Of a stretch of 64,000 nucleotides of DNA, positions 12,001 to 64,000 are shown in pieces. A program made the translations under genes and the position numbers. The notes below the pieces were generated by a model. That model saw only the letters and a list, made by a program, of their open reading frames with translations, was not told where the DNA came from and did no database searches. Every line of letters starts with the position of its first letter. Positions within the stretch are counted from its first letter, which is position 1. The DNA lies in the NCBI GenBank assembly GCA_039619475.1, contig CM077115.1:137404172-137468171 (forward strand), given 5' to 3'. The stretch is from Icerya purchasi (lineage: Eukaryota; Arthropoda; Insecta; Hemiptera; Monophlebidae).

Positions 12001-14719
12001 CCTGAGAAAATAGTGAAGAATTCCTCATAATAGTCAGCAGAAAATTTAGTGTAAAACGGAATAAATTTTTTTTCGCTCCTTCTTCCAAAAAAACAAACAA
12101 ACATAGAAACCAAAAAAAAAAAACAAAAAAAAAGTTCTTCAATTCGCTGAAATTTCCCGTTGAGTAGATTTTTATCCTTGAAAATGTGTTAGCGATTTTC
12201 CTTTCAGATGTAATACTTTTCAGTGCTATCGAGTAATAATTCCTCTTAAGAACTGTTCAAATACAATTAAGAAAAATTTTAACACGGTTATTGACTTGTC
12301 TCAGATTATCTATCCTGGTTGAAGAACTATTTCTTCAATTAACAACAGGCTAGAGTTGTGTTAAATAATTCTACTGTTGCATCATGTCACAGTACCAAAA
12401 GACGATTTAAAGTAGTATAAACTGAGAACTACCAAAAAAGTTCTCAAATCATTTATAAAGTTCTAAATCTCAGTAAAGTAAATAGTCTACTCTGATAGGA
12501 GAGTAGTAATGAAATTACTTGTAAATTTTTCAAAAATAATTTATATGTGGATATCTTAAGTCATTTTTTTCTTCTTCAAAAATAGAAGTATCTTATATCC
12601 ATCCTGCCAATCATCTTGTAATTGAACTGAAAACTATTTCCCAGAAGAAAAGCAAGTTTTTTTATGAAAGCACATTAAAATCATATGAGGATAAGCAAAT
12701 TTCCGAATCACACTTTTAAGCAAATACACTGCTTATGTTTCGTTATTGTATCTTAAGCATAAATAAGATTTTTTTTATTTTTCATTACTTAAATTTACCT
12801 CGCGTTTCATATTTTTCGGATTGTGTTTTTTTTTTTTTTTTTTTTTTTGTATTAATAGTTGTTTTATTTACCGCATTTCAGGGCTGCATCTGAGAACGGA
12901 TTTTCCGGGTTCAAACTTTCCCTCCGAAATGTCTGCAAAATCATAACTGCTTGAATTAAATGAACCAAAATTCAGAATAAATTTATTTCCTTTCAATTTT
13001 TGACAAAAGAAAAGTGAAATTTTTATGTATTCTATGGAAACGACTATTTCTTATTTGTTTTTATTGTAGTGTTCAAATATTGCATATACAATAATTAACT
13101 ACAAAGCTTTAGAGTGTACTATAAATAAATATATTTCATGATAACACACACACACATATATATATATATGCATATTTATATATTTATAAAAATATTTTCA
13201 TAACCCATCCCGAAATTTTGATCTAGATACGGCTCTGCCGCATTTGGAATACTTTTATTCAATTGTTCGCAAATCTCGTTATTATCGCGATCTGTATTAG
13301 AGTCGTTTACGTTTGGTCTTCTGTTCGTAATCATTTTATATTTTAAAACAACTTTTCGTTCATCTACTCTTTTTTTATCATTTGAAGAGAAAAAGAAAAC
13401 ATTTATTTTTAATTATAATTCTGAACAAGGTAAGAATTGATTTTTTTTTTTTGTTTCATTTCGTTATCCGAGTCGGATGTCGTGACCTTATTTGACGCCT
13501 TACGATCATGATAACCTAACTTTTTCTTTTTCATTTTTTTAAAAATAGATTCGGATTTGTTGCTTAGCAATAATCAGATTAGTATTATCTTCTTTCCGTT
13601 ACAGTCTTTTAAGTCCATTACAATATAGCCGATTTGACGATATAATTGCAGAGAACCTCTAATGAAAAATTAAATTAAAAAAAGACCCGCTTAATTCGTG
13701 TTATCTCCTCTTTCTGGACACGATCTACGTCGATTGATTTAGGTTAATTATTCCAAAAAGCGCAGCTTTTAATTTCACTCACTCACTGATCTTCTGTATC
13801 CACTTTACACTACTACTTTTATGTACCCATACTAATGAAATAACATACGCTCTGTACTTTTACGAAGGGCTCACAATTAAAGCGAATGTTCCATAAATAA
13901 ATGTAAGGACGAAAATTTTGACTACCAAAAGTTAAAATAGCTGAGGAACTAATTCGTTCCTATCTAATCATTTACATTATTAATAGCGGAACAGTCACAA
14001 ACGATCATTTTTAATAAGCCTACGCTAAATTTACCTGAAAAATAAATATAATCAAGCATAAGTGTAATATAATCTGCAGAAATAGAACAGTGAGATGCCG
14101 ATAACTAATTCGCAGAAGAAGGACACGAAAATTAAATAACAACGCGTTTGCAGTGACCCTTTTGGCTTCCATTACATTTTAAGGTTAAATTTTTTCTTAA
14201 AATTTTAGGTCCCATTAGAATGCTGGTAGAAGACTTGTTTAATTTTTTGTTAAAGACATTATAATTATCAGTTTCGTTACAAAAAATTTAAGGATTATCC
14301 CTGAATTTATTATAAAGTTAGATGAAGAATCAGTATTAGTATTTCGTTATCCCTGTTAAAGGCATGACATGTTATTTTATTTTACTTATCCACATTATCT
14401 GTTTAATTTGTGTTTTTTTTTCTTTTTTGTACTGTATGAAAAATATGTATTATGACTTGTGTCGTTTTGTGCAGTACTCTATAATCAATGTACATTATAA
14501 ATAAACATAGCAATGTAACCCAGGTACGATATAACGAGGGGGCTCTCGAGAACACGTTATAACTTATCTATCATGATACGTAACAATTACAACAAAATTG
14601 ATTTATTATTGACTTACTTCAAACCACTTTTTTCTTACCCTGCGTTTTCTTTTACTGTGTTTTTGTTTTTGTTTTTTTGGGCATGTTAACAGTGGAACTT
14701 CGTTTTAATATTGTTCAGT
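9071..14719. other. 5.6 kb of AT-rich DNA without a recognised gene
   Basis: No coding motif was found, and in particular no exon for the missing GBA N-terminus (the expected CVCNATYCD-like segment was looked for and not seen). It contains homopolymer runs, a poly-C run at 10065-10074, (CA)n(TA)n at 13147-13170 and a possible decayed SINE head at 9960-10015. Confidence 0.45.
9960..10015 (+). repeat. Possible decayed tRNA-like SINE head
   Basis: TGACGTAGTTGTTAGAGGAC resembles an A box and GGTTTGAATCCCG a B box, but the spacing is too short for a tRNA. It may be a deleted SINE copy or chance. Confidence 0.3.
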
Positions 14720-14805
14720 CTCCCTTGTGTCCCTTCTATCGTCCTATTTTAAATTTGACCTGTGCTGTAAATCACCTCCTATTCGAATGCTCATCTATCC
14801 TGATT
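14720..14805 (+). mobile_element. LINE-A short 3' fragment
   Basis: It encodes CAVNHLLFECSSIL, the C-x-H-x-C signature of the LINE-A C-terminus. It lies 150 bp upstream of the first visible GBA exon. Confidence 0.55.
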
Positions 14806-14952
14806 TAAAAATGTCCCTCGAAAAAGGATAAAAACACAATAATTTTAACTGCTTCTATGAAAAAAACATTTTGCTGAATTATCTGTATATCTTTTTGTAA
14901 CTTTTTATGAAATCGAATAAATGTTTGCAATGACTAATATTTATTATTTTAG

Positions 14953-54622
<39,670 letters not shown>

Positions 54623-57278
54623 AAGTACAAAAGTTAACCAATGTGACTATATTATATTACGTATCGATTAAAAGGTATTTCTGAACACGACAATTTTAAA
54701 TCGGCATATCAGAAATCCGTTCTGTACAATATCTTAATTACAACTTCTAGTATTTATTTTTAATTAAAACAAATAAAAAACAAAAAATCGCTATTATAAT
54801 TTATCTTTTTAATGTATATTCTCGAAATATTTATTAAAACCGCTCTTTAACTGTTCAAAAATAACCCAAGCTTGAAGTTGCGATTGCGCTGAACGTTATT
54901 GTTCTCTAATTAATCGACTAGCCGCGTAACAAGATTCCTTCAATACAACGCAATCAACCGACTAAATTGGGTAGGTGAATTTGCAGTTTTTCGGAAGTTA
55001 CGATCGAGTTAAATTTTACTAGGCGGTTGCTCAATTTTATGGGCCCATATGTGTTTTGAAAGTACCGCAGAAGTGCCCGATAGATAATATTTTATAAAAA
55101 CTGAAATTTCGATGAATACTCGAAACATTTTAAGAATTAATGAAGCTACATCTTTCTTCCTGTTTGAATAAAAACAAACATATAAAACAATATCAACTCC
55201 TCTTTTTCTGCTCACTCCACGGTTGTTTTCCAAATGATTTGTTGGCGTTGGAGTATGCTCTTCAGTTATGGTTACTGTGAATTTTTTCGATTTCCTTTTT
55301 CAAATTTTACGCCAATCACAAAAGTTGATAATTTAATTATCGCTTCAATAATTACCTAACCATATACCACTTTAGAAGTGCTCTTCGTTTTTCTGCATAC
55401 TTCTTAGACCTTACCATTTTTCGCATAACACGTTTTCCCTAATTTTTCCTCTCTCATCGGTTCACATTAGATTTTCCGACTCATACTGCTGTTTCTTCTT
55501 ACCACTATTTTAAAAAAGCAAAACGATATCCAACTCATAGTATTCATCCCATTACAACCTAGATTTTAGTCAGGTATTTTCTCTCTGTTAACATTCGTTT
55601 CATCGGTGCCTGTCGACAAAACTTCCTTCTATTTCGTTATTTCATTATAGTCCTCATTAATTACTTACATTTTATTTTTATACTCTATTTGCTTCTAACT
55701 GTTTATGCTCCGGCTCTGTCTCCATTTTTCCCTCTATCGTAATGATGAATTTGTATCAGATCCTCCTTACTGCTAAGCTCCCATATTTTATTTCTACTTC
55801 TAACACTGTTCTTTTTGTTCCTAGTTGTTGTTTTCATTCTTGCGTTATTCATGCCGTTAACTTGCGATAAACCGATGTTTATTATTATTAATATTTTTAT
55901 CACCATTATTGTTATTACTTTCAGTTTTTTAATAAATTAATAGTCTCATAAGAAAAAATCTCCGTCAGAGTGCCAACAAAGGATTTATAACAATATTGAA
56001 ATTTTAATAAAACATTTGCTCATAAAATACGTGTATATAATCAATTTTGCAGCGTACAATTATGTAATAGATGATAATTACCTGAAATGAAGTATATTTA
56101 CCTTTAAGTCTAACTTCTAGATCATCTATTCAACGAATTTGCGGTACTAAATTTTTTATTTATTTGTTTATTATTTTTTTTGGCACACCAACACACCGAA
56201 ACCATATCGGCTCTTTATTTACTCCTGCTTATCAACAATTTTTCAATTTATTTTTTCAAAATTCCTCTGTTATTGTGTTTTTTATTACACGTTTAAGGCG
56301 TTAAAATTTAAGATTGGATTATCTTTATCATTCATCCGTTTTTTGTTTTATCAGACTTCATTTAAAGTAGCGTTCTAATATTCCTTTCTCTAATTCAAAG
56401 CATTTATAGTCTTCACAAAGCCTATATTGGCAGAGTTCTAATTAAGAAAACAATATATACATAACTATAATCCCAGAAAATTCAAAAAAAACTCTCAGCT
56501 ACTTTCGTGAACTGATGGCCAGGAAAATGATCCCAAAACCGAGTGACAATATTCACTTATAATACATAGACTAACGCTGGTAAATATACAACACATTTAA
56601 CAATATACATACACATATAGATATACACATATTTCTATACATAAACACATGCGTATAGTATTTAATTTAAATATAATTTTGTATTAATTGTGTACTTGAT
56701 AAGCTAATTAAAGTACATATAATGTAATAACGGTGACGGTGTACCAACATCACCGTTACTTTCCCTTACAACTTATATAAATTATAAAAAAGAAAAATCT
56801 GTGTTCATTGCTCAGCACCCACTACACTTACACACAATAATTTTATAATTAACATCTATTTCATAAGAACACTACAACCATTTATACACAGATTATATTA
56901 AATATACTTGCCCCACCGGTTATGTCTAGAATGCCCCCCCCCTTAAAAAAAACAGCTGCATTGCAATAATTGTACTAGAAAGTTAATAGAGGAAAAAAAA
57001 AACAAAAAAATTGTAAATCCGCGCAATGTTTTAATTCTTTTATAAATTTGTACGAAATACTATTGTTAAATTTATATCAATTATTAAAATGATCAGCAAC
57101 AAGTGAAAATATTGTTCACACTGTACTCTAACCTTATTACAAGACGAGAAAAATATGCAGTAAATTAAGTGTTATATTGAATTACACTGGGATGAACATT
57201 TTCAAATAATACAAAAAAATATTTACTTATAACTTAAACAGAGGAAAGTATAACTTAATAACTTATTATTTATACATT
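54623..57278. other. Intergenic region between the convergent GBA and DDX1 3' ends
   Basis: It holds the 3' UTRs of both genes (not delimited) and AT-rich DNA. ORFs at 55009-55233 and 55703-55906 have no recognised domain. No RNA gene or element border was seen. A C-run at 56934-56941 is the only notable simple sequence. Confidence 0.5.
54772..54777 (+). promoter_or_regulatory. Candidate polyadenylation signal AATAAA for GBA
   Basis: An AATAAA hexamer lies 150 bp downstream of the GBA stop codon. The region is AT-rich, so the match could be chance; the position suits a short 3' UTR. Confidence 0.45.
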
Positions 57279-57400
57279 TTATGCCTTAATACTTTTAGAA
57301 AAATGTCGCTTTAAATACGTTAACTGGGCTTTACTTTCTAATTTCATTAGTTCATCAACGGTAGGAGCCATCTGTGCTACATGAGTTTCATATCCAGATC
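57279..57400 (-). CDS. DDX1: DDX1 last coding exon with stop codon
   Basis: The acceptor AG is at 57402-57401. It encodes [20 protein letters not shown] and then [19 protein letters not shown] with stop TAA (complement of 57279-57281). It matches human [20 protein letters not shown]..SFLHL; the last residues differ from the human NQLFRTF end. No clear AATAAA was seen just downstream. Confidence 0.92.
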
Positions 57401-60400
57401 CTAAAACATAAAAGATTTTAAATGTTGAGATCTTTAATTTTACTTAAATTAATAAATACTATATATTCAATTTTTTTACTTACTCGTGTGTTTTAAGTTT
57501 TCCCAAAGTATTTCCAAAGCCATATTAATGTATACAAATTTTTAAAACTTTAATAAAAAAATCATTCATACGCTCTTTTATTCTAAAATATTTAGAGTTC
57601 CTTAAGGCACTGAAATATATAAAGTGCAGTGATAAATAATTTCTTTTTTAAAAATCATAAGCCGACAGATAGTAATCGTTGATTTCAAAAAACCAAAATA
57701 ACTGGAATAAGATATGAAAGGTTCGAAAACTGTTAAAATTTAAATAACATACTTGAAACCTATTATAAATTTCCCATAAAATTTGTATTATTTAACACTG
57801 TATTTTTTTATTTTTTTTTGGGGGGGGGGGGGGTCTAAATAGTTATTTATGCAACATTTACTGTTACAGTCATTTTTAATAGTTAATTGGTGTTGTAACC
57901 CTTTTTTATACCATTTAGTTAATATTAGCGTTAACACATAGTTTGTTTAACTTTTGTGACAAGATTTACTCTGTTAGAAAGAGGCATAATCGATTGCGTG
58001 GTTTTGACACTACTGCACACCATTTTTTTTTTTTCGAATAAATTATGCTCAAGTATTTTTAGATTTCAAAATGACAAAATGCCCACCTCATATTGCAAAT
58101 AAAAACCTACTGTTGACTCTAAAGCATGAGAATAATGATATACACGAAGAAATTAAAAAAAAAAAACGAAAATAATTATAATACAAAAGAAACATTGATT
58201 CCATAGATCAGTTGTGTCTTACATGTTCAACATATAGAAAAATAAGGAAATAGCTATTGTCCATCTCTTTTTATGATTAGATAATGAATTCATATAGAAT
58301 ATCCCTTTACATTCATTTGGAAATGAAAAAAAATGTGAATGAACAAAGAGTTTATCTAAGTAATGACCAACTTGCAATAAAAAGCAACATTTTTACACCT
58401 CCCTGTGGAGATAAAAAGATTTTTATATAATTTTGTGGAAAAATACATTCACAACAGACAGCAACTTTTCAAAAATAAAAAAAATATTTATTTTTAGAAC
58501 AAACAAAAACACGAATATTGGTGTTTTACGTAACAGCTGCCGTCAGGATGTGTGTAGAAAATATATTTCTTGCAAAAACGACTGTGAACAATGCAGTCTC
58601 ATTGTGATAAAGACTAAAATTAAAATTTATAGTGAGTTTATTTATTTTTCTATTTTATTATGTGTAAGTTTTCTGGTAATATTTGTGTTTAAATGATTTA
58701 ACTTTTTCTAATAAATGAAGAGAATTTTTGTATGAATTAATATGTTTTTTTTTTGAAATGAACAATTAATTTATTATAAAATCAATTTTAAAATGATGTT
58801 AATTATTCAAAATAAATCTGTTCTGTAATTGGTGAAATTCATCGTAAACTGTAAAAAAATATGTGCGGTCTAAACACACAGTGTATATGTGGTGCAGGGT
58901 TAAAATGAAGAAGTGAGTTTTCTTTCTCTTAATTAGTTAATTTAACTCCCATTAAATAGTACGAATTGCTAAATTATTAATACTAACGATACATCGTTCT
59001 TTTATGAGTTATTTTATTTTCCTAACTAGACGAAACATTTAAGACAAGACTCCTAAGCTTAGTGTATTCTATATTTTTAATTACATATGATCGGCATTAA
59101 AAACACAAAGTATTTGTTTTCATATTTCATTAGTTCTGGCTTCCAAATTGTCAGTCGTTCAGCAATTCATAAATTTTTATCTTTTATTATTACAAAATAC
59201 CTGTATTTGATGCAAGATCTTAAGAAAAATTAGTTTCATAATTCAAAAAATGTTGATCTTGTCAGAGTAATAAATATATTGAAAGTTATAAAAGTACCTG
59301 TGTTTTGCCTCTTTTGCCCATAAACTACTTTTCCGTCAAATTCATCAGCAGGAATATCCATTGTAGGCTCGACTTGTTGAATTGTAACATTTAAATGGTC
59401 TTCAATTTCAGATAAATACTAACAATTCATAAAACAAAAAAGAAAATTTTAAAATATTGTAATAAAACAACTCCAAGATATGTGTTTTAAAAGATAAACA
59501 AATTATGAGTGTGCCTTAAAATTGTAACTTTATTCAAATTTAGGGATAAAAATTATTCTATAATTTAAAGTTGGCACAAAATTTATACAAAATACGCATC
59601 TTTTTATCTCTCAATTTTCCAAAAAAGAAAACACAAATCTACATTTTTTTATATTTATTTATACTGGTAATAATTGATGCCATTTACAATTTTTCTTAAA
59701 ACCACACTGACGTTCGTATATAGTTATTTATTAATTATGTAATTTATTATTTATTACATATTATATAATTACGGGTAAAAAAAATTACTTGCAACATTTT
59801 TTTCACAACAACATGCAATATGCGTTCAAGCACACTAGTCAGTTCAAGTACAAAACATAAATTGTACCAATGATGCCTGTTGCGCATTTTTTGTAATACG
59901 GGTAAAGAACTAATATGCTTCAATATTTTCAATTTGCCAAACTGTAAATTATTTTTAAAGGCCTAAACAGTTTAGTGAAAAAAATTCGATCCTTTGAAAT
60001 TTCAAAGTGATATAACCCTTAAAGAATTGTTTGACTAAACTATCTTCTTCTTCTTGAGCTGTCTTCGCTATCGAAGGTTGGCATCCACATCATTCACCAC
60101 TTTGATCCAGGCTTTCCGGTCTCGTGCCAGATGGAAAAGTGTTCCTGTCTCGGTAACTGCCATCCATTTTTGGATGTTGAAAATCCATGACGTCCTTCTG
60201 CGGCTAACGCCACGAACATCTTCTACTGCACCCATCAGTATTGTTTGTAGTAACTCGTACTTCGGCCCCCGCATCAAGTGACAATTAATTTTCCTTAATT
60301 TTATTAATCTGATTAGTTCACGGTCCTTATTCATCCGTTTCATAACTTCTTTATTTGTAATTTTTGTTGTTGTTCATGGTATTGCAAGTAATCGTCTATA

Positions 60401-63400
60401 CAGCCACATCTCGAACGCTTCTAATCGTTTTATTTGTTCTGCCTATTAAAGGTCCAGGTTTCTGTCGCATATAATAGCGTGGAAAAACATAGCACTTAAC
60501 TATTCTCCACCGCAATTCAAGTTTTATATCATGACTACGCAGAAAGTTGTTTAGCTTATGCTAATCGCGCCATTTCAATTTGAAATTTTATTTCTAATTC
60601 TGGGAAACTTGTAATCCAGCAACCGAGATACTTAAATTTGTTCACTTGTTCCAGTACTCTATTCTCAATTTTAAATCTTTATGCGTGGGGTGTGTTTTTT
60701 GTCCAGCATTATTACTTTTGTTTTTATCGCATTAATCGGCAGATTGTATTTTTTGTAGGACAGATTTATACGGTATCAAGTAATTGTTGAAAATCTTCTT
60801 GCCGATTTGCTATTAATACCGTATCGTCGGCATAACGTAAGTTGTTTATTAAAACACCATTGATCTTTATGCCTTCTATCACATTATCTAGCGCTTCTTT
60901 AAATACTGTTTCGGAGTATATATTATACAGCAATGGGGACAGAATGCAGCCTTGTCTAACTCCTTTTTCTATCTCTATATCATCCGTGTAAGTGTCATTC
61001 ACTTTCACACGGAGACTAAACTATAGTTGAGAGGAATTGTGTCGCGATACCACTTCTGCAAACCGACAACGTAGGTATAATTATTAAAATTAACTTTTTT
61101 TCAGATTTCCATGTAATTTTTGATTTCTTATAAAAAGTGGACAAAGAGACGAAGAAAATTATTGTTCGAGATAAAATGTTTATTTTCCATATTTATATTA
61201 CTTATATTTCGAAAAAAAAGTATCGAATTATTAGAAATAAATGTGCTCAAATCAAATTATATTATACATACCCTCACTTCGTTATACCAAATACAACAAC
61301 CTCCTTGATCAGTAAGGTTTGTATTCCAACAGTTTCTGCCTCTTGACGAACACCATTCACCGTGATACCAAACCTTTTCCGGAACCGAAGAAACCAACGA
61401 AATAGCCAATCCCATTCTTTCGGCACGACCAACACGGCCGATACGATGTACGTAATTCGATTTTTCATCCGGTAATGTTACATTTATCACTATCCACATG
61501 TAAATATTTTATCTATTATTAAAGTACAAACGAAATGATAACAATACAATATGGACAATTTTCGGTTTATCTGTCTATCATACGGGGGTAGTTCATTATA
61601 AATCTTAACGAAATCATTTTATTCTAATCGATCGCCTTTGTATTTAACGTAGAAAAACGTGAAAGCATTATACGCTAATTAAAAAACTGTAACGGACGTT
61701 TATCTTTACGTCCATTCTACTGTTAATCTCAGCAAACAAAATACTTCATATATCATACATAACCAAAAAGTAAGATATTTTCAGGATAACAACGAATTCA
61801 GTTAAACTCTGGTCGCGATTAAAGAACGAATTTTCAACACACGATACCGAAATATGAATAAAACAAAAAATTACGAAAAAAATTAATGCAATCGCAGATG
61901 ACGAAATTAAATTTTAAAAGTAAATAAATAAATAAACCAAGAAAAATTAACATAAAAAAATTAACACGCTCGTCTAAAGTTTCTTTTTCGGACATAAGCG
62001 TTAATTTTCCATAATTTATTTTTCTATTTTTAAAATTTAAATTTGTCTGTTAAAAAATATTTTCGCCATTCGTGATCGCATTAGTGATAATTACCATTAT
62101 TCTCTTCGCACTCTTTCTTTCGATAAATTAATAGCTACTATCAAACGAAATACTGATTTATGTTCTAAAAATCACTGATCACTAACATGCGGCGTTTTCT
62201 ACTTTTTTTCATATTGCGATAAAACTTCGTTTCAAATCAACTCCAAACACATCTCACCATCGCTGATGGCCGATCTAACAAGCTGTCCCTAAATAAAACA
62301 CGCTGACAATCTCCAATTGCATAATAGATAAAATCAACGCGAGAGACAAATTAAAACAATTTATTACGTTGTGCTGTGTCATTTTAATAATGCACCTGTA
62401 AATCGGCATTGTAAAATACTGAACTTTCGAATAATATCATCGGTTAAGGCAAATGCCGACAGGAAAAAGGTTGCAGAGATAACTGCGGTAAGCCTAGACC
62501 AGATTGTACGTTAAAGAATTATTTCGAAATATATAAATCAGTCATCATAATACTTAAAGATGCATAGGGTTTTTCTTTTTCAAAAAATGCAGTTGCAACG
62601 TCCGGTAAGCCTTTATAAAATTTTATTTCGCGAAAGAGATATCCAATCGAAACGTGCGCTACACATACACCTGTAACGGTATACAATAGAAGCTACTGGG
62701 AAAGGCCAACTTTTAAACACTAATAAACGCTTCCGGAGCAAATTAATTTTTGCATCACTTCTGATAAATAATACATTTATAACCGTACACAAAAACAACG
62801 CAAAAATAAATAAAGCACAGTAAGTTCGTTAAATTGTAATAAACCGGAAAAAGATCATCTTTCCGATTTCCGCAGACCTGTAATAAGTCTGAATAAATAT
62901 CTTTAATTCTTACATAACAATATCATTTTCTGCGGTTTTTGATATTCAATTTTTTCATTAAAAAAATCAAAAAAAATAATAGTAGTTGATTTGTTTTTAC
63001 GGAAGAAGGGATCCCTACTAATTCTATTTTCCCATACCGACATTCGTAAAAATACATTGATGTATACTAGAGAGTACATGTACGTTTACAACTAACGAAA
63101 TTGATATATCTTGCTGTAAACCAGTCTGAAAAGATAATTTTATGAAAAGCACAATACATCTATAATTTCAATGGAGTTTTCAATGATTGAAGGTAAAAAA
63201 AAACGCCTCAAACAATAAAAGTTCGCATCAGGATTAAAATTTTCTAGTAACTAAAATTTATAAAATTTCCTCATATTTAATTAAAAACAACAAATTTGAC
63301 AGAATAAAAAAAAAAAAAAAAACTTACACCTAAACAGTGTACAACAAAATCTTTGGAGTATTATGTACCATGCTTGACTAAATTTTGTTATTTATTAAGA

Positions 63401-63896
63401 AATTTCGCAAACTGTAAAATTATATTTTAATCTGTTATTTTCAAATAGGAACCGTCTTCGAATAAAATGTGGTTGTTTTTAGACTTGAAGTACTTCACAT
63501 AATTGAAAAATTGCGAGATTGCGATTTATAACCCTAAAGATAAAATACTTAGTTTAAAAGGATTTTAATAATATTATGCAGACCTACAAATATAGATGCA
63601 GTGAAAGTATCATTGTGAAATCGAAATAGGTTGATAACGTTTTATTTAAAATTTACGGCATGTTTTTTTATTTTAATATCCGAAATAGTGTTCAAAATTT
63701 TAATACAATAATAAAATTAACATACTGAACGGTAATCCGGTGATATCAATACCACGTGCTGCAACATCAGTACAAATCAGGAACTTTACTTGTTGCTTCT
63801 TAAATTTTTCTAAATTAGCCTTACGTTCAGGTGGTTTCCTATCTCCATGTAAACATACACAAGAGTATGTATTTCGAGGATTGTTCGCTCCGCCGC
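57279..63896 (-). CDS. DDX1: ATP-dependent RNA helicase DDX1, C-terminal part (4 exons), 5' end beyond the window
   Basis: DDX1 is a DEAD-box helicase with a SPRY insertion, acting in tRNA ligase complex activity, RNA processing and DNA-damage responses. Four exons on the minus strand (63896-63726, 61489-61272, 59418-59298, 57400-57279) join in consistent phase and give the second RecA-like domain and C-terminus: CVCLHGDRK, motif [31 protein letters not shown] with motif VI, the DDX1-specific [14 protein letters not shown] and GGCCIWYNE cysteine-rich stretch, then [13 protein letters not shown] and APTVDEL. The GEW insertion in WYH..C agrees, from memory, with insect DDX1 rather than human. 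The DEAD motif and SPRY domain are outside the window. The gene runs towards GBA (convergent). Confidence 0.95.
57401..59297. other. DDX1 intron, no element recognised
   Basis: It contains a G(14) run at 57820-57833 after poly-T. The small ORF at 58433-58696 has no domain. Confidence 0.5.
59298..59418 (-). CDS. DDX1: DDX1 exon: [13 protein letters not shown] segment
   Basis: The acceptor AG is at 59420-59419 and the donor GTAC at 59297. It encodes [20 protein letters not shown] and then [20 protein letters not shown], aligning with human [20 protein letters not shown] and VDEFDGKVTYGQKR. It ends one base into a Gly codon. Confidence 0.94.
59419..60036. other. DDX1 intron, no element recognised
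   Basis: AT-rich spacer on the 3' side of LINE-D. Confidence 0.5.
60037..61030 (-). mobile_element. LINE-D: non-LTR RT and C-terminal remnant in DDX1 intron
   Basis: Minus strand: [20 protein letters not shown] (RT motif B, about 60970), [20 protein letters not shown] (motif C, about 60830), a decayed middle, then [37 protein letters not shown] and [13 protein letters not shown] (60270-60068), ending in a (GAA)n tail (TTCTTCTTCTTG at 60045-60057 on +). This is the end of an insect endonuclease-RT type LINE, unlike LINE-A/B/C. It is in the same orientation as DDX1. 5' truncated and frame-broken. Confidence 0.85.
61031..61271. other. DDX1 intron spacer
   Basis: Short AT-rich spacer; small ORFs here are antisense shadows. 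Confidence 0.5.
61272..61489 (-). CDS. DDX1: DDX1 exon: motif VI and Cys-rich WYHGEWC segment
   Basis: The acceptor AG is at 61491-61490 and the donor GTATGT at 61271-61270. It encodes [50 protein letters not shown] and [10 protein letters not shown]. It ends in phase 0. The conserved cysteines of DDX1 are all present. Confidence 0.95.
61490..63725. other. DDX1 intron, no element recognised
   Basis: 2.2 kb of AT-rich DNA. The ORF at 62613-62798 has no domain. No LINE tail or inverted-repeat border was seen. Confidence 0.5.
63726..63896 (-). CDS. DDX1: DDX1 exon: LHGDRK and motif V
   Basis: In transcript order the acceptor AG is at 63898-63897 and the donor GTATGT starts at 63725. It encodes [20 protein letters not shown] and then [19 protein letters not shown]. 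It starts with two bases of a split Gly codon and ends with A of a split Met codon, so a further upstream exon is required beyond 64000. Confidence 0.94.
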
Positions 63897-64000
63897 CTTA
63901 AAAAATTAAAAATTTTATAAATTTAAATTACGAATAACAAAATTTAGAAGAAATGTGTGCGCACACAACATTCACCCCCATAATAAAATTTCTTAAACTT
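63897..64000. other. DDX1 intron, truncated by the window edge
   Basis: The sequence upstream of the last visible DDX1 acceptor continues out of the window. Confidence 0.7.

Noticed and set aside
1..14952. Upstream GBA exon(s) encoding the N-terminus
   Set aside because: A CVCNATYCD-like segment and a signal peptide were looked for on the + strand and not found; a short or diverged exon could still have been missed.
58433..58696. Small plus-strand ORF in a DDX1 intron
   Set aside because: No motif, AT-driven composition and a position inside the intron of an opposite-strand gene; chance ORF.

Overview
The window is AT-rich nuclear DNA from an animal, most likely an insect. It shows spliced genes with long introns and dense degraded transposons: mariner, hAT, Mutator-like, Helitron, several non-LTR retrotransposon families, tRNA-derived SINEs and MITEs. 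A hemipteran is a guess from the TE mix and base composition; no marker fixes the species.

Two host genes can be supported. On the + strand, eight exons between 14953 and 54622 encode about 431 residues of a lysosomal glucosylceramidase (GBA, GH30 family), including both catalytic glutamates and the natural stop codon. The N-terminal exon(s) were not found upstream and may lie outside the window. On the - strand, four exons between 63896 and 57279 encode the C-terminal part of the DEAD-box RNA helicase DDX1; its 5' part runs off the right edge. The genes are convergent, with about 2.7 kb between their stop codons. All intron phases agree and no exon has a stop, so both look functional.

Layout: 1-14952 is repeats and unassigned DNA (a 1.5 kb TA-ended repeat, a foldback-like repeat, a decayed LINE with RT and RNase H, a MITE and a SINE). 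14953-54622 is GBA, with introns up to 10.6 kb. These introns hold most of the mobile DNA: at least twelve fragments of one LINE family ('LINE-A' here), two full-length mariners, three hAT-type elements, a Helitron fragment, a palindromic MITE, a second LINE with endonuclease and RT remains, and a Mutator-like transposase remnant. 54623-57278 is the intergenic tail-to-tail region. 57279-64000 is DDX1, with an RT/C-terminal LINE remnant in one intron.

I found no operon, CRISPR array, rRNA gene, intact tRNA gene or novel defence-type system. The points most worth a second look are a nearly intact mariner, an hAT element inserted 39 bp downstream of GBA exon 7, a recurring TA-flanked foldback family, and an unidentified decayed ORF near 38.2-38.5 kb.
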